Shown here: one piece after another, positions 10,821-22,831 of the stretch | How the letters are laid out: each line of letters starts with the position of its first letter | How positions within the stretch are numbered: the stretch's first letter is position 1 | Assembly: GCA_963678675.1 (NCBI GenBank) | Contig: OY783197.1 | Location: forward strand, 6,854,599 to 6,918,598 | Length of the DNA stretch: 64,000 nt | Direction of reading: 5' to 3' | DNA from: Xiphydria camelus | Taxonomy: Eukaryota; Arthropoda; Insecta; Hymenoptera; Xiphydriidae | Translations under genes and position numbers: made by a program | The notes under the pieces: model-generated | What the model saw: only the letters and a program-made list of their open reading frames with translations | What the model was told of the DNA's origin: nothing | The model's database searches: none

Positions 10821-12342
10821 CAGGGTGGACCAGGTTAAACGTCATTTTTTTGATATGTGATAGAACAACAACAAAAAAGTAGACTTTCGTAAGAAAATTT
10901 TGTTCAAAAATGTTTCCTAACAAAGATACAGGGTGTCAAAGTTTCGAAAAAAAATGGTTTTCTCATCATAACTTCTAAACTACTTGATCGATTTCCATGA
11001 AGTTTCTCACATAGGCTAATGTAGAATAGCTCTAAGTAATAATTAAATAATTTAAAAAAATTCTCCAGTGGCGTAGATACTGGGGGCCGGTACCCCCCTT
11101 TCCCCCTTCCCAATCTTCGGCGCCACTGGATATTTTGCAAAGAAAATTTAATTATTGGATTCTCCGTTTAATTTAAAGAAAAAATTCATCCTTGCAAATT
11201 TTTGATTTATGACTTCGTTTTTGAGATATTTATTTCAATTTATAGGGTTTCGAGCAGGCTAAACGTTATGATTGAACTGCCAAGAAAATACAATATGAGA
11301 GGCCAAAACTGTTTTTAACATTTTATTACTGACTAGACATACATCAAAGATACAAAAAAAGCTAATCAACAATTAAATTATGTTTTACAATAAGTTCTCA
11401 AAATGGAATTCACCGACCTCAATGCATTTCTGAGCTCTTCTGGCCATGGAATTAATTGCCCCTAAGACTTGAGGACGGTTTCTCTTCAGTTGACGGCATG
11501 CCTCTTCAATACGTTCCACCAAATCAAAAATTTGCAAGGGTGATTTTTTTCTTTAAATTAAACGGGGAATCCAATAATTAAATTTTCTTTGCAAAATATC
11601 CAGTGGCGCCGAAGATGGGGAAGGGGGAAAGGGGGGTACCGGCCCCCAGTATCTACGCCACTGGAGAATTTTTTAAAATTATTTAATTATTACTTAGAGC
11701 TGTACGACATTAGCTTGTGTGCGAAATTTCATGGAAATCGATCAAGTAGTTTAGAAGTTATGATGAGAAAACCATTTTTTTTTGTCGAAACTTTGACACT
11801 CTATATCTTTGTTAGGAAACATTTTTGAAAAAAAATTTCTCATGAGAATCCATTTTTTTTCTTGCTCTATCAAATATCACAATTAATGGAGTTCAACCTA
11901 GCTTTGGCCTGCTCGCAACCCTATAAATTAAAATAAATATCTCAAAAACGAAGCCATAAATCAAAAATTTTCAAGGGTGATTTTTTTCTCTAAATTAAAC
12001 GGGGAATCCAATAATTAAATTTTCTTGGCAAAATATCCAATGGCGCCGAAGATTGGGAGGGGGAAAGGGGGGTACTGGCCCCTAGTATCTACGCCACTGG
12101 AGAATTTTTAAAAATTATTTAATTATTGCTTAGAGCTGTTCTACATTAGCCTGTGTGCGAAATTTCATGGCAATGGATCAAGTAGTTTAGAAGTTATGAT
12201 GAGAAAACCATTTTTTTTTCGAAACTTTGACACCCTGTATCTTTGTTAGGAAACATTTTTGAAAAAAATTTTCTTATGAAAGTCTACTTTTTTTTGTTCT
12301 TCTATCACATCAAAAAAATGACGTTTAACCTGGTCCACCCTG
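10821..12342. mobile_element. Tc-type DNA element, TA target duplication
   Basis: Ends CAGGGTGGACCAGGTTAAAC at 10821 and its complement at 12342, flanked by TA on each side. The TIRs are about 400 bases (10821-11230 and about 11935-12342). An extra direct copy of the right arm lies at about 11540-11890, so the right side is duplicated. The middle keeps only the last codons of a transposase on the minus strand (11390-11540). Inserted in Copia gag. Confidence 0.85.
11390..11540 (-). pseudogene. Transposase C-terminal remnant
   Basis: The minus strand reads LVERIEEACRQLKRNRPQV then ARRAQKCIEVGEFHFENLL and a stop. The closing arginine/cysteine helix followed by G-x-HFE is the familiar C-terminus of Tc-like (DDE_3) insect transposases. 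The catalytic part is absent. Confidence 0.6.
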
Positions 12343-12389
12343 TATATGTCGTGATAATTGACATATCAGTACAAATTATAAAAAGATAA

Positions 12390-12560
12390 GGGGGTAAAAT
12401 GTTATAAATGTAAAGAATTTGGACATATAAGTATTTTGAGTGTAAGAGAGGTGGAAGTGGAAGAGACGAGACAAGAGGTAATTTTAAATTTACTAAATTT
12501 CGTGGTAGTTTTAATCGTAATGGAGGTAGAGGTAACTTTGGTGGAGGTTATAAATGAAAG
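12390..12560 (+). pseudogene. gag: Copia gag C-terminus: CCHC zinc knuckle and RGG tail
   Basis: The frame opens with KCYKCKEFGH (C-x2-C-x4-H); a one-base shift at about 12435 moves the fourth cysteine into the next frame (YFECKRGG). The following residues are RGG-rich. A CCHC knuckle binds the genomic RNA. It directly follows the Tc-type element, and is followed by the Tc1 element at 12638. Confidence 0.7.
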
Positions 12561-12909
12561 ACAGACTCAAGTGAGAGGTGGAGAGATGCGAAAAAAGGTC
12601 GATTCTCCAGTTAAAGAGGGAGGGAGAGGGAGATATACGTCAGAGGCAAAAGTGAGTACACACCCTAGAAATCGAAAGAAAAATTTATTTAATAAAAATA
12701 AAAACTACATAACTAGGAAGAGTTTATAAAACTTAAATATAAGTACATATGTTGTTACAAGAGAACCTGCTAATCATCGTTTCTACATAAATGGACTACA
12801 TATCGATTTATAAATTAATGTCTTATAACAGAGCTATAAAGTAGAGGCAAAAGTCAGTACACGATAATTAGCACGTTACAGTACATCGATAGCATCGATG
12901 ATGTTAATT

Positions 12910-13530
12910 AATATTTGGTTGGCTCACAATTGGCCTTGAGGATAGCTCTTAATCGTCTGAGCATAGAATTAATTAGGTCTTGTGTAACAGTAGGCGAAAT
13001 TGTATCCCATGCATAAAGTAACACAGTCTTGAGGGAAGTTTGCTTGTAATTTGTGTAGAACGTTACACCTTTCCATCCAAAACATTCCAAATATTCTCAA
13101 TCGGATTGAGATCTGGGGACTGGGTGGGGTATGCAGTTGTTTCCGTGTATTGTATAACAGCCATTGCTTGACCGCACGGGCAGTATGTTTGCGGTCATTA
13201 TCTTGTTTAAGTAGCCATGGCCCCTGTAAACCTGTTTTAACAATACTGGGCTGTAAATTGGCTTTTAGAATAACCAAGTATTCTGTTTTGTCCATTATTC
13301 TGTCAATAAAAATCAACTGCTCCACCCTAGAGGCTGCCATTGCACCCCAAACCATTACGGAACCACCCCGTGTTTGATGGTGCTCAGAAGATTTTTGGGA
13401 CTCAACTCAGAATTTTTTGTTCGCCATATTTTTGAAACCCTTTTTCTGTCCAAATATCTCAAAGAGAGTCAAAAAAAACCGTCGGAAACAACCGTTTCGG
13501 AACCGACCGGTGGGTTTGACTGGTTTGGCG
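12910..13530 (-). pseudogene. Tc1-like (DDE_3) transposase fragment
   Basis: The minus strand encodes GSVMVWGAMAASRVEQLIFI, then LLKQDNDRKHTARAVKQWLL with the second catalytic Asp context (QDND-x-KHTA), then a frameshift at the SPDLNPIE-like region and IWNVLDG-like residues. Upstream, FEIFGQKK and IWRTKNSELSPKNLL are in shifted frames. The N-terminal paired-type DNA-binding domain is missing. Tc1 transposases cut and paste at TA. Non-functional. Confidence 0.8.
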
Positions 13531-13754
13531 ACCCGCTGCACAGTGCTTCATCCAGTGGACAAAAATCAGATTGTTACTTACGCGATATAGAAAAACTAAT
13601 TCGTTGAAATCATAAAGTAATGTCCCTTATACCCACACCTATCCGTTTTTGATCAACTGAACTACCGTTGCCATGCAAATAAATAAAGAAAGACGCGTCA
13701 CAGCGTAAACATTCTCGTCTCAACAGAATTACGAACTTCTTTTTAGACATTATT

Positions 13755-15115
13755 TAAATGTGTATGTAATCTACAAGATAAGGGGATTTTTATTCACTTT
13801 ATATAAATAAGAAAAGGGTTGACATATCGAAAAAAATATTCGTAAAACTTATATTTCTTGTTTTTACAAAAATGATTGCGGAGACTAATTCTCAAAAAGT
13901 TCCAAAAACCTCCTTTTAAGCTTAGCATTTTATTAAAGCTTGTACATTCCTCTTAATACCTACGTATCGTTTTATTTGCTCAGGGCTGCTCAAACCAAAC
14001 TATAAATATTTTCGTTATGAGGGAGCGAAACGCCCGAATGACGAATTCTATTTGTTGTCACTAAGTCTCAAATACGAGGTTGACGGGGTTCGAGGCTGGG
14101 TGTTGGGGGGCTCGAGCTCCCAACACTTTGCCTCTCGAACCTCGTCAACCTCGTATTTGACACTTAGTGACAAAAAATAGAATTCGTCATTCGGGCGTTC
14201 ATAACGAAAATATCTATAGTTTGGTTTGAGCAGCCCTAAGCAAATAAAACGATATATAGATATTAAGAGGAATGTACAAGCTTTAATAAAATACTAAACT
14301 GAAAAGGAGGTTTTTGGAATTTTTTGAGAAATAGCCTCCTCAATCATATGTGTAAAAACATAAGAAATATATAAGTTTTACAAATATTTTTTTTCGGTAT
14401 GTCAACCTTTTCCTTATTTATATAAAGTGAGCCCCCAAACACCCCGCCTCGAACCCCGTCAACCTCATATTTGAAACTTAGTGACAAAAAATAGAATTCG
14501 TCATTCGGGCGTTTCGCGCCCTCATAACGAAATTATCTATAGTTTGTGGTTTGAGCAGCCCTGAGCAAATAAAACGATATGTAGGTATTAAGAGAAATGT
14601 ACAAGCTTTAATAAAATACTAAACTGAAAAGGAGGTTTTTGGAATTTTTTGAGAAATAGCCTCCGCAATCATATGTGTAAAAACATAAGAAATATAAGTT
14701 TTACGAATATTTTTTCGGTATATGTCAACCCTTTTCTTATTTATATAAAGTGAGCCCCCAAACACCCCACCTCGAACCCCGTCAACCTCGTATTTGACAC
14801 TTAGTGACGAAAAATAGAATTCGTCATTCGGGCGTTTCGCGCTCTCATAACGAAAATATCTATAGTTTGGTTTGAGCAGCCCTGTGCAAATAAAACGATA
14901 TATAGGTATTAAGAGGAATGTACAAGCTTTAATATAATACTAAACTGAAAAGGAGGTTTTTGGAATTTTTTGAGAAATAGCCTCCGCAATCATATATGTA
15001 AAAACATAAGAAATATAAGTTTTACGAATATTTCTTTCGGTATGTCAACCTTTTTCTTATTTATATAAAGTTAATAAAAATACACTTACCTTGTAGATTA
15101 TATACACATTTAAAG
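13755..15115. repeat. Palindromic satellite array (one inverted plus three direct units)
   Basis: A unit of about 315 bases occurs inverted at about 13790-14100, then direct at about 14117-14430, 14432-14745 and 14747-15068. Landmarks are CCGTCAACCTCGTATTTGA, GGTTTGAGCAGCCCT, GGAATGTACAAGCTTTAAT and TCGGTATGTCAACC. The outer edges (GTGTATGTAATCTACAAG at left and its complement at right) are also inverted. Units differ by scattered substitutions. It is inside the Tc1 element. Confidence 0.85.
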
Positions 15116-15239
15116 TCCCCCCCCCCTCCATTACAAAAAAAATCATAAGCATTTTTTAAAGTAAAAAGAAATAAATAAACAAACAAACAAAGAACTTTAG
15201 AACAAAATTTAAATGTTTATTATTTTGAATTTTGTCAAA

Positions 15240-15520
15240 TATAACTTCATATTCGTAATCAACGACCCAACAAATCCCCCTATACCAAATTTGGCATCTA
15301 TCCGTTGATTTTCGAAAATCTCGTCCGCCATATTGGATCCGTCATCTTGAATTTTTGAAATCTGACTTCAGATTCGTGATCAGTGACCCAAAAAAACCCC
15401 CTATACCAAATTTAGCATGAATTCGTCGATTTTCGAAAATCTCGTCCGCCATATTGGATCCACCATCTTGAATTTTTGAAATCTGACTTCAGATTCGTGA
15501 TGAGCGATCCAAAAAACCTC
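15240..15520 (+). repeat. Tandem repeat, about 126-base unit, 2.3 copies
   Basis: TTTTGAAATCTGACTTCAGA, CCCCCTATACCAAATTT and CTCGTCCGCCATATTGGATC recur at a spacing of about 126 bases. No coding function. Confidence 0.85.
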
Positions 15521-16089
15521 CTTAACAATCATTTATTTACTGTTTCATTAACCGTCAAGAGAAATTTCTATTTTTGTCCACTCTCCCATATAACTGAAGC
15601 ACTGTGCGCTGGCGGCGGGGCCGACGTGGCGAGGCCGACGCGGCGTCAAATTCAATTAATTTTTGTGTCGTCAATTTTAAAGTGTCCTTATTTTTTTGTT
15701 TATCGTGAAAGAGAGGATATCGAAGTATATGCTTGCTTTTTTTCAGATCTGTAAAAAGTGGCCCGCTATGTTAATACGACATTTGTTTAAATCAAGTGCA
15801 AATAAAATTATTAAAAAAATTTTTTTTGGATTGACGCAATTTTTCTTTAGTTTTTCAACTCTTTCACTTTCAGTATCCAAAAGATTATTCTCAGCCGACA
15901 ATCGGTTTGACAGTTATAATTTAATGAATAAAAAGCAGCGTTATTCTTCAAGTGGATGTAAAATCAACGATTTTCAAAATTTTGAATAATCCTTCGAGAT
16001 TCGCTTAAACATCGACAAGACTACAATATATCCAAATTTCAGCAAAATCCGAAATGTTACTCCAAAAACTGTCCGATTTGGTATAGAAT
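15521..16089. other. Anonymous DNA inside the Tc1 element
   Basis: Two open frames of 92-97 codons on the plus strand show no family signature. A GCGCTGGCGGCGGGGCCGAC island at 15606 stands out in GC. I see no gene. Confidence 0.4.
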
Positions 16090-16374
16090 GACCCATCATC
16101 GATGCTATCAATGTACTGTAACGTGCCAATTACTAATACCGTGTATTGACTTTTGCCTTTACTTTGTAGCTCTGTTATAAGATATTAATTTATAAATCGA
16201 TATGTAGGCCATTTATGTAGAAACGATTATTAGCAGGTTTTTGTGTAACAACATATGTACTTATATTTAATGTTTATAAACTCTTTCTCGTTATGTGTAG
16301 TTTTTATTAAATAAATTTTTCTTTCGATTTCTGGGGTGTGTACTCACTTTTGCCTCTGACTGTACATATCAGAA

Positions 16375-17350
16375 TCAGTCCAAAGAAAATAAACCAAATC
16401 TTGCTAATCAATTAAATGGCAAACCCAAGGACGATCAACCTGACAAGAGAAGTGAGTTTATTAAAGAAAATTTAAATATTCAAAATGTAAATGGAGATGA
16501 GTCATAAAGCCAATGTATACTAAGAATGAACGAGAAGAAAATAATCAATTTGTAATCAAGTAATCAAGTAATCAAGTAAAGAAGAGTAATCAAATGCGCT
16601 AACAAAAATAAATCCGCAGACATGATAACGGAGGGAGAGAGGAAAATTGAAATTGAGATGAATAATGGAAAAGTGTTAGAAATAGATAAAGTAATTTTTG
16701 TAGAAGTCCTTCAGGCAAATCTGCTCTCATTTAAAAAATTCGCTGATATGGATTTATTTAGATAATCAAAGAATAGATATTATGGATCCAATATCCAAAG
16801 AGTCGTTTATCTCAGGTATATATAGAAAACCACATTGGATAATTAGTTTAGAAATCATTAAAAACAATTCGATGAAAGGTGAGAAAAATAAATATGTAAC
16901 AAAAAAGAGTGATATCTATTTTAGCTGAGTGCGAGACAGAGAAGAGGAAATATTTGACGAGAGGTGAAGCAGTGAAATAAATTAAAGAAAGAAAAATTAA
17001 AAATTTAGAATCTAAAACAATAAATCCTGAGAAAGTTGAAATAGAAAATAATGGAGAAATTAATAATGAAGAGATTAGAGATGAGAATAAGCTGGTAGAA
17101 AATAAAAATAAAGAAATACAAATTCCGTATGAACAATCAAACTTTGACATTACGATTTGGGATCGAAAGATTCACTGTGTAGACGAATTAATCTTGGATG
17201 AGTCAAGAGATGAGATAACACTATTTGAGAAAGAAAACAATAAATTCATAGAAAATAATAAAGCTATGTTATTCCGTGTAAGATTAGGTCATGCATCAAT
17301 AAATTATTTAAAAGTATTGCAAAATAAATTTCCTGACAATAAAGAATTAA
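16375..17350 (+). pseudogene. pol: Copia pol: linker, protease-like and pre-integrase region
   Basis: After the Tc1 element the frame resumes with NQLNGKPKDDQPDKRSEF; a following segment reads EMNNGKVLEIDKVIF...NLLSFKKFADMDLF, which matches the Copia region between protease and pre-integrase. From about 16990 an acidic frame leads to FRVRLGHASINYLKVLQN, the GAG pre-integrase motif. Several stops interrupt it. The catalytic DSG triad of the protease is not visible. Confidence 0.6.
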
Positions 17351-17785
17351 GAGATTTAATGAAAAAATATTAGATTGTGAAGTATGTCAGATTTCCAAAT
17401 TTAAGAGACTACCGTTCAGAGATGTGAGAAACAGAGCTACTGCTCCATTGCAAATAATATGTGTGGGCATTATGGGTCTTATATCACCTAGTTCACACCC
17501 AAAGGGGTATAAATTCATAGCGGTACTCGTTGATGATTATTCGAGATTCGCGATGGCATATCCTATAAAACCTAAAAGTGAGGCAGGTCACTGTTTAGAG
17601 ATGTTTGTGAGAAGTGGTAGAAAGTTATTAGGGTATGACGCAAAGGTACGTTATTTACGTACAGATCAAGGAAGAGAATATACGAGAGGTCATATGATAG
17701 ATATGTTAAAGAACCTAGGTGCTGAATCTCAACTGGCTAGTCCAGATATTCCAGAGCACAATGGTATCTCTGACAAGGGGTGTTA
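17351..17785 (+). pseudogene. pol: Copia integrase core
   Basis: CEVCQISKFKRLPF gives the zinc-binding cysteines, then the rve core: VLVDDYSRFAMAYPIK, YLRTDQGREY with the second catalytic Asp, and PEHNG with the Glu. The first catalytic Asp position (normally D-x-MG) reads CVGIMG, so it is lost. The frame is cut at 17785 by an insertion flanked by CTGACAA and resumes at about 21150. Confidence 0.8.
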
Positions 17786-18635
17786 GGTAGGTGTCCGCCT
17801 CCGATTTTGATCTCCTTATAATATGTTGTAGTCCACTAAAAACTAAGAGACATGTATTTTTTCTTATCGGCCCATAAAGGGTTTTAAGGGGTGAAACCGG
17901 CCCCTAAAGTCAGGACCAACATCGGGTGGTTCTGCAGTTTCAGGTAGAAACACCAAACCTACGGGAACGAGATCCATGGCAAATTATTCATTATAACGAG
18001 TAATGTCACGTAAACCTGCTTATGGGGACGAAAGGGAAGGGGGTGACCCCCCCCCCCAACCAATTTTCTTGCCGTGATACGAAAATTGTCATTTCTAATC
18101 GGACCATTTGCATTTTGTAGAGGGTACAAAATGAAGGAACATGTGTTTTTGCATTTCAACGAAATTCCGCTCTAAAGCGATTACTTACCCCCTGATTCTC
18201 AACTCGATTATCGTGCTACTATAACTATAACTTTTTCTTTCCAATGTTGCATTAGTACTTAAATAATAGAATTTATGTCAATATTACAGATTTTAATTCC
18301 ATTTTAACATTTAACCATCGGTGCCATTAGTATACATGTACTTACATTTGCGCAATTTCTTGGCCCGTATGATATCACTCTATCTCTAGCAGATTACTTT
18401 TCATTATCACGTTTCCAGCATTTATGGTATGGTTAAAAAAAAGAATAGATATCTCTAATTAATTCTTTACTGCGACATTCGTTCGTAGTCAAAGGTATTT
18501 GGTGATTATTTTTATCTTATTATCACTTTTGAGCGTCGTGTTTTTACAATCAGTATAGTGCCCGTCACCCACGAAGAGTACTTTTTTGTTACAATTAGTA
18601 CCAGTTTAGTTCGTTAACGGAGAACGGTCTTTCTT

Positions 18636-20850
18636 TTGTTACACATTTCTCGTATGATAATGAAAGTTAATCCACTTAACGTTATACGTTTTTTGCTGCT
18701 TACGTTTGAAGGAGCAAATATCCCCGATAGTCCTGTAAACAATGAAGAGCTTGAATTGAAAGATAGTTTCGAGAGAATTTTATTCGATGGTATGAATGAA
18801 TACAATGGAGTTGAAGTTGTGGAAGGAATCACTCTGAACTTTCAATAACCTTTTAAAGAATGGGAATCGACTGCGGTTGAAGTTAAGACGGATTTGGACG
18901 GGAGTCCTGAACACTCTCCTGACAGGTGACAGTGATGACGAAAATTTGAGTTACGAGTACAAGAGTAATGCAGTGCAATTTTGGAGAAGTGGAAAGAAAA
19001 GAAAAAATCTGTCCATTGACACCGTACAACATCGTTTCAAAAGAGTGATATCTGCCAGACAACTGCGTCGATGGGCGCCCTAAATTAATCAAGGTGGAAC
19101 GTTTATGGTTATGGAAAAATTGGCACAGATTTCCGAATATGTATACCTTGAATAATATGAAGGCTGCTCTAGATTCTCATTAATTGTTCACGATGTGGAT
19201 CTTCGAAGATGAGCCTTATAAGCACAGAAGGAGATAGGATATGAAGATTTCCGATTTAAAGCTTCTCGTTGGTGGTTATGGAATTTTAAAAAGGTACGCC
19301 GTATTACATCGCGCAAAATTAACAAGTTCATTACCCGAAAAACTGGAACAAAAAGAAGATCTACAAAAGAGTGCTCAAAATTTTGTAAAAGATATCAAAT
19401 CTCTTATAAAGGAATACGGTGTAAGTAACATATACAACGCTGAGATCAGAGTGGTTTCCAGTTGGAAATTCTTTCGTGCAGAACACTGGCCATTCAGGGA
19501 ACAGAATAAGTAGAATGTACAGTACATGAAGTAATAAGTACAATCAGTTTCTTCAACAACTCACAGTTACACCATCGGACCGACGATATCGGCAGATGGA
19601 AAATTACTATCACCGCTTTTTATAGTTATGAAGGAGAAATCGGGAAATTTCGGCCCGATAGTTGAGAGGAACCTATTCAGACCTGTCAATGTTTACGTAA
19701 CTGCATCGAAATCTGGAAAACTTACATCAAGTATTACGTAATTTATTAAACTTGCTATAATGTAAACGCAAACTTGAGTTAAAAATGGATATGCTAATGA
19801 TGATACTTTATCTATTCTTACAGACCACTTCAAAATCTGGTTCGAAAAGGTTTTCTTCCCAAGTGTTGGTCAAAAGAGTCTACTCTTGATAGATTCTTGG
19901 ACTGGTCATTGCTCACGACAAAAATCATACCGGCAGGAACAACAGGAAAAATTCAACCCCTCGATGTGTACGGATTCAGAGTGTGGAAAAATTACGTTCG
20001 ACATTTTTCTGATGCTGTTTTACTTCCTAATCATGATCTCAATTTACATTTGCGAAATAATATAATTAAACTGCAATCGTTAGTCCATAATCAATTATAA
20101 CAGGCCGACGTTTTAAAACTTTTGAAAAGTTACAGAAAGAAAACTCACTGTTTCTGACTAATTTTGGGTCGCTGAATGCGAATATGATAGCTGTTTTCCC
20201 CCATTAGCTCGTATTTTTATATAACGCATAGTTGCCATTTTTACCATAAAATTTATTGGACAAAATAAACTATTATCAAGGTTACCAGTCCAATAATTAT
20301 TATATTGAGTACGAAAAAGGAATTAATTTCGTTTAATTGGGTAACTACTCCACAGTCATTGTCATAACCATCCTGATTAAGGCTATGGGGGAGTGAAAGA
20401 GGCGAGGAATCTTGCTTTTTTCGCCACTTTAAGCTGGTTTAAAGACTTTTCCAACCTTCTCTCCTCCAGTACCGGCAGGAACAACAGGAAAAATTCAACC
20501 CCTGGGTGTGTACGAATTCAGAGTGTACGTTCGACATTTTTCTGATGCTATTTTGCTTCTTAATCATGATCTCAATTTACGTTTGCAAAATTATATAATT
20601 AAACTGTAATCGTTAGTTCATAATCAATTATCTTCGCCATGGTATCAAAACTTTTTTCGATATGCTTGGTTCAAAAGCAATTATACAAATGAAAAACCAG
20701 AACATTTTGACAATCCTGTTCCTTTTGCATTTGGGGATTCGTCTCTACTGAAATGTAAAATTGAAGGCTGTATGAAAATAGCAATAGTAAGGTGTTCTTG
20801 GTGTAAGTAATCACTATGTTTTAAACACTTTTTCGATGAGTATCACTACT
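18636..20850 (+). pseudogene. Pogo-like (CENP-B HTH plus DDE_1) transposase, decayed
   Basis: In order: an N-terminal helical region (DNLSYEYKSNAVQFWRS-like residues at 18930-19020 and FKRVISARQLRRW), then ISADGKLLSPLFIVMKEKSG, LLLIDSWTGHC with a catalytic-Asp context, PAGTTGKIQPLDVYGFRVWK, and IIKLQSLVHNQL followed by YAWFKSNY. These match a pogo-family DDE_1 transposase with a C-terminal cysteine motif (CKIEGC...VRCSWC) at 20755-20810. Many frameshifts and stops; inactive. Confidence 0.75.
20469..20632 (+). repeat. Internal duplication of the pogo transposase
   Basis: Repeats 19927-20098 at an offset of about 540 bases (GGCAGGAACAACAGGAAAAA onward), with a 15-base deletion and substitutions. 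Unrelated sequence (20100-20468) separates the two. Confidence 0.8.
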
Positions 20851-21149
20851 GTGAAACGTATAAACCCTAATAACATGTCATAAAGTATTTATATTAATTG
20901 TAAGATATACATGTATTTCATTTCATTTGCTAATAAAAATAAATAATATTAAATTTGACATCAATAGCATGAGTGCACTGTATTCTGGCAATGAATTACG
21001 TCAAGTGCAAATCCATTGTTCCAAAGAGCCGATAAGATACAAATAATCATCAAATACCTTTGACTACGAACGAATGTCGCAGTAAAGAATTTAATTCAAG
21101 ATATCTATTCTTTTTGTTTATTGAGCCATAACAATATACCTGACAAACC

Positions 21150-21500
21150 AAATTTATATACTAGCAAAATTACCCGAAAACATGTGGGATTTAGCATTAT
21201 CGGGAGCGGTCTATGCGTACAATCGCACGCCGCATAAGGCTAATCAGATGATAATGCCTTTGAAAAAATTTGCTCCCAATCATAATTTTACTATTAACCA
21301 AATTAGAAGGTTTGGGTGATTGGCATATATTAAAGTACAAAGAAAAGTTGGACCAAAATTTAGAGCCTTAGGTGTAAAAGTAATTTTTGTGGGATATAGT
21401 CCAACAGGGTATTTTTGTTCTTAAAACCGGAAGAAGGAAAGTTTTATGAAAGTAGAGATGCGAGATTTAATGAAATAGTAGTATACGGTCATCGATTTGG
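21150..21500 (+). pseudogene. pol: Copia integrase C-terminal part
   Basis: The frame reads LPENMWDLALSGAVYAYNRTPHK (21173 onward), then a stop where cysteine is expected after RRFG, then LAYIKVQRKVGPKFRALGVK and VIFVGYSPTGY, the end of Copia integrase. It is the continuation of the core at 17351-17785 after the nested block. Confidence 0.75.
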
Positions 21501-21559
21501 TAAGCAAACAATAAAGAATATACCAGAACCATGAGATGAGACAGATGAGAAAAAATAGT

Positions 21560-21955
21560 TTATTGAATTTGAAGAGAAAATAGATAAATCAATGGAAACA
21601 TTAAAATCGGAGGGAGAGACTAAAAGGAAAAGAGGTAGGCCGAGAAAAGAAAATCCAAAGAAATGAAATGAAATGAAATGAACTAAAGAAAATGAGAAAA
21701 AGATAAGATATGAAACTTCCGAAAGAGGTGAGTTCAGTACAGAAGTTCTACTAACAAGTATGTTACAAACTGAGAAAGAAATAAATAAAAATGAATTCAT
21801 AGATGAGAAATTTTATGCATTGTTAGCAAAAATAAATTCAGATCCAGTAAATTTTGATGAGGCAATGATGAGTGAAAACAAAATAAAATGGCAAGAAGCA
21901 GTAAAAACTGAATTTAAAAGTATGGTTTTGAGGACGCTTATCCACAGAGAACTTC
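21560..21955 (+). pseudogene. pol: Copia pol: linker and start of reverse transcriptase
   Basis: A basic, AT-hook-like KRGRPRKENPKK stretch is followed by INSDPVNFDEAMMSENKIKW and QEAVKTEFKSM, the Copia motif just before the reverse transcriptase fingers. The polymerase catalytic core that should follow, including the YVDD motif, is absent: the sequence jumps to the C-terminal connection region. Confidence 0.7.
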
Positions 21956-22590
21956 AATGCTGACTGCTCAGGCAACAAATAATGAAAGAAAAATGAGAGA
22001 ATCAGAAACAGAAGGCGAGATAAGAGTAGATAGAGATGAGAAAATAAATTGTCCGTTTAGAGGAATTATAGGTAGCTTTTTGTATTTATCAGGAGTGACA
22101 AGACCTGATATTGCATGTACAGTAAATGTACTTAGTAGACTTGAAATAAACCCTACTGAAGAAGATTGGAAAATGGTGATGAGATTGATGAAATATTTAA
22201 AGTGAACAAAACCTCTGGGGTTAAGATATACAGGTGAAAATGAAGATATTCAGAGTTTCTCAGATGCCAGTTTTACGGACTGTAAAAATTCACTATCTAC
22301 TTGTGGTTACGTGATTAAATTGTTTGGAGATTCAATAGCGTGGAAAATACACAAACAATCGTACGTGGCACTGTCGACATGTCGGGCTGAGTATATTGCG
22401 ATGAGTGAGACGAGTCAGGAAATGTTGTCAATTTATAATTCATTAAAGTTGATTTTGGTTGAACCTCCTTTACCCATGATTCTATGGTGTGATAATAAAG
22501 CTGCAACAATTAGTGCTGAGACTAATGGAGAAAATAGATTGAGGCATATTGTAGATGTGAAAGCCCACTATATTAAAGAATGTGTGTGAA
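21930..22590 (+). pseudogene. pol: Copia reverse transcriptase end and RNase H
   Basis: FRGIIGSFLYLSGVTRPDIA is the conserved end of Copia RT. After one in-frame TGA (about 22204) RNase H follows: FSDASFTD, AWKIHKQSYVALSTCRAEYI, WCDNKAATIS and LRHIVDVKAHYIKE. The acidic residues in these motifs are still present. A short non-coding tail leads to the polypurine tract at 22818. Confidence 0.85.
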
Positions 22591-22817
22591 AAGAAATTTA
22601 ATTAAAATAAATTGGGTTAAATCTAAGATCAACACTTGCTGATATATGTATTTACCAAACCGCTTGCGTTTGAGTTGCACAAGCGACAGGTGGATAGAAT
22701 AATGAATGTTAATATTTAATCATTTGTTTTGTCTGTTCAATGGGAAAGTAATTCAAGGGAGATGAGGATGCTGTCGAGGTGTGGATGTTGAGAAAAACTA
22801 TTAATAAAGGACAGAAT

Positions 22818-22831
22818 CGGTCGGGAGGGAG
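22818..22831 (+). promoter_or_regulatory. Copia polypurine tract
   Basis: A purine run GGGAGGGAG lies directly against the TG of the 3' LTR, the position from which plus-strand DNA synthesis starts. Confidence 0.7.

Larger units (their letters stand above)
12638..16362 (-). mobile_element. Tc1-like element, TA-flanked, with satellite DNA inside
   Basis: Left end CGTCAGAGGCAAAAGTGAGT (one base shorter than expected) and right end complementary to CAGTCAGAGGCAAAAGTGAG, flanked by TA at 12636-12637 and 16363-16364. The TIRs are about 250 bases, to about 12900 and from about 16090. The transposase relic (12910-13530, minus) is truncated, and 13600-16090 is filled by a palindromic satellite array, a 126-base tandem repeat and anonymous DNA. 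Confidence 0.85.
18424..21136 (+). mobile_element. Pogo/DDE_1-type transposon
   Basis: Terminal inverted repeats of at least 85 bases: AAGAATAGATATC followed by TTCTTTACTGCGACATTCGT and AGTCAAAGGTATTTG at 18440-18527 recur inverted at 21028-21117. The enclosed frames form a decayed DDE_1 transposase. An internal segment (19927-20098) is duplicated at 20469-20632. Confidence 0.8.
17785..21145. mobile_element. Insertion block in Copia integrase
   Basis: CTGACAA occurs just before 17785 and again at about 21145-21152, framing about 3.35 kb of foreign DNA as a 7-base duplication. The first about 640 bases (to 18424) are anonymous, with a C-run at about 18050. The remainder is the pogo-type element. 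It may be one insertion or two events. Confidence 0.6.

Noticed and set aside
13755..15115. CRISPR-like array
   Set aside because: Units of about 315 bases with no spacers, in a eukaryotic transposon; a satellite, not CRISPR.
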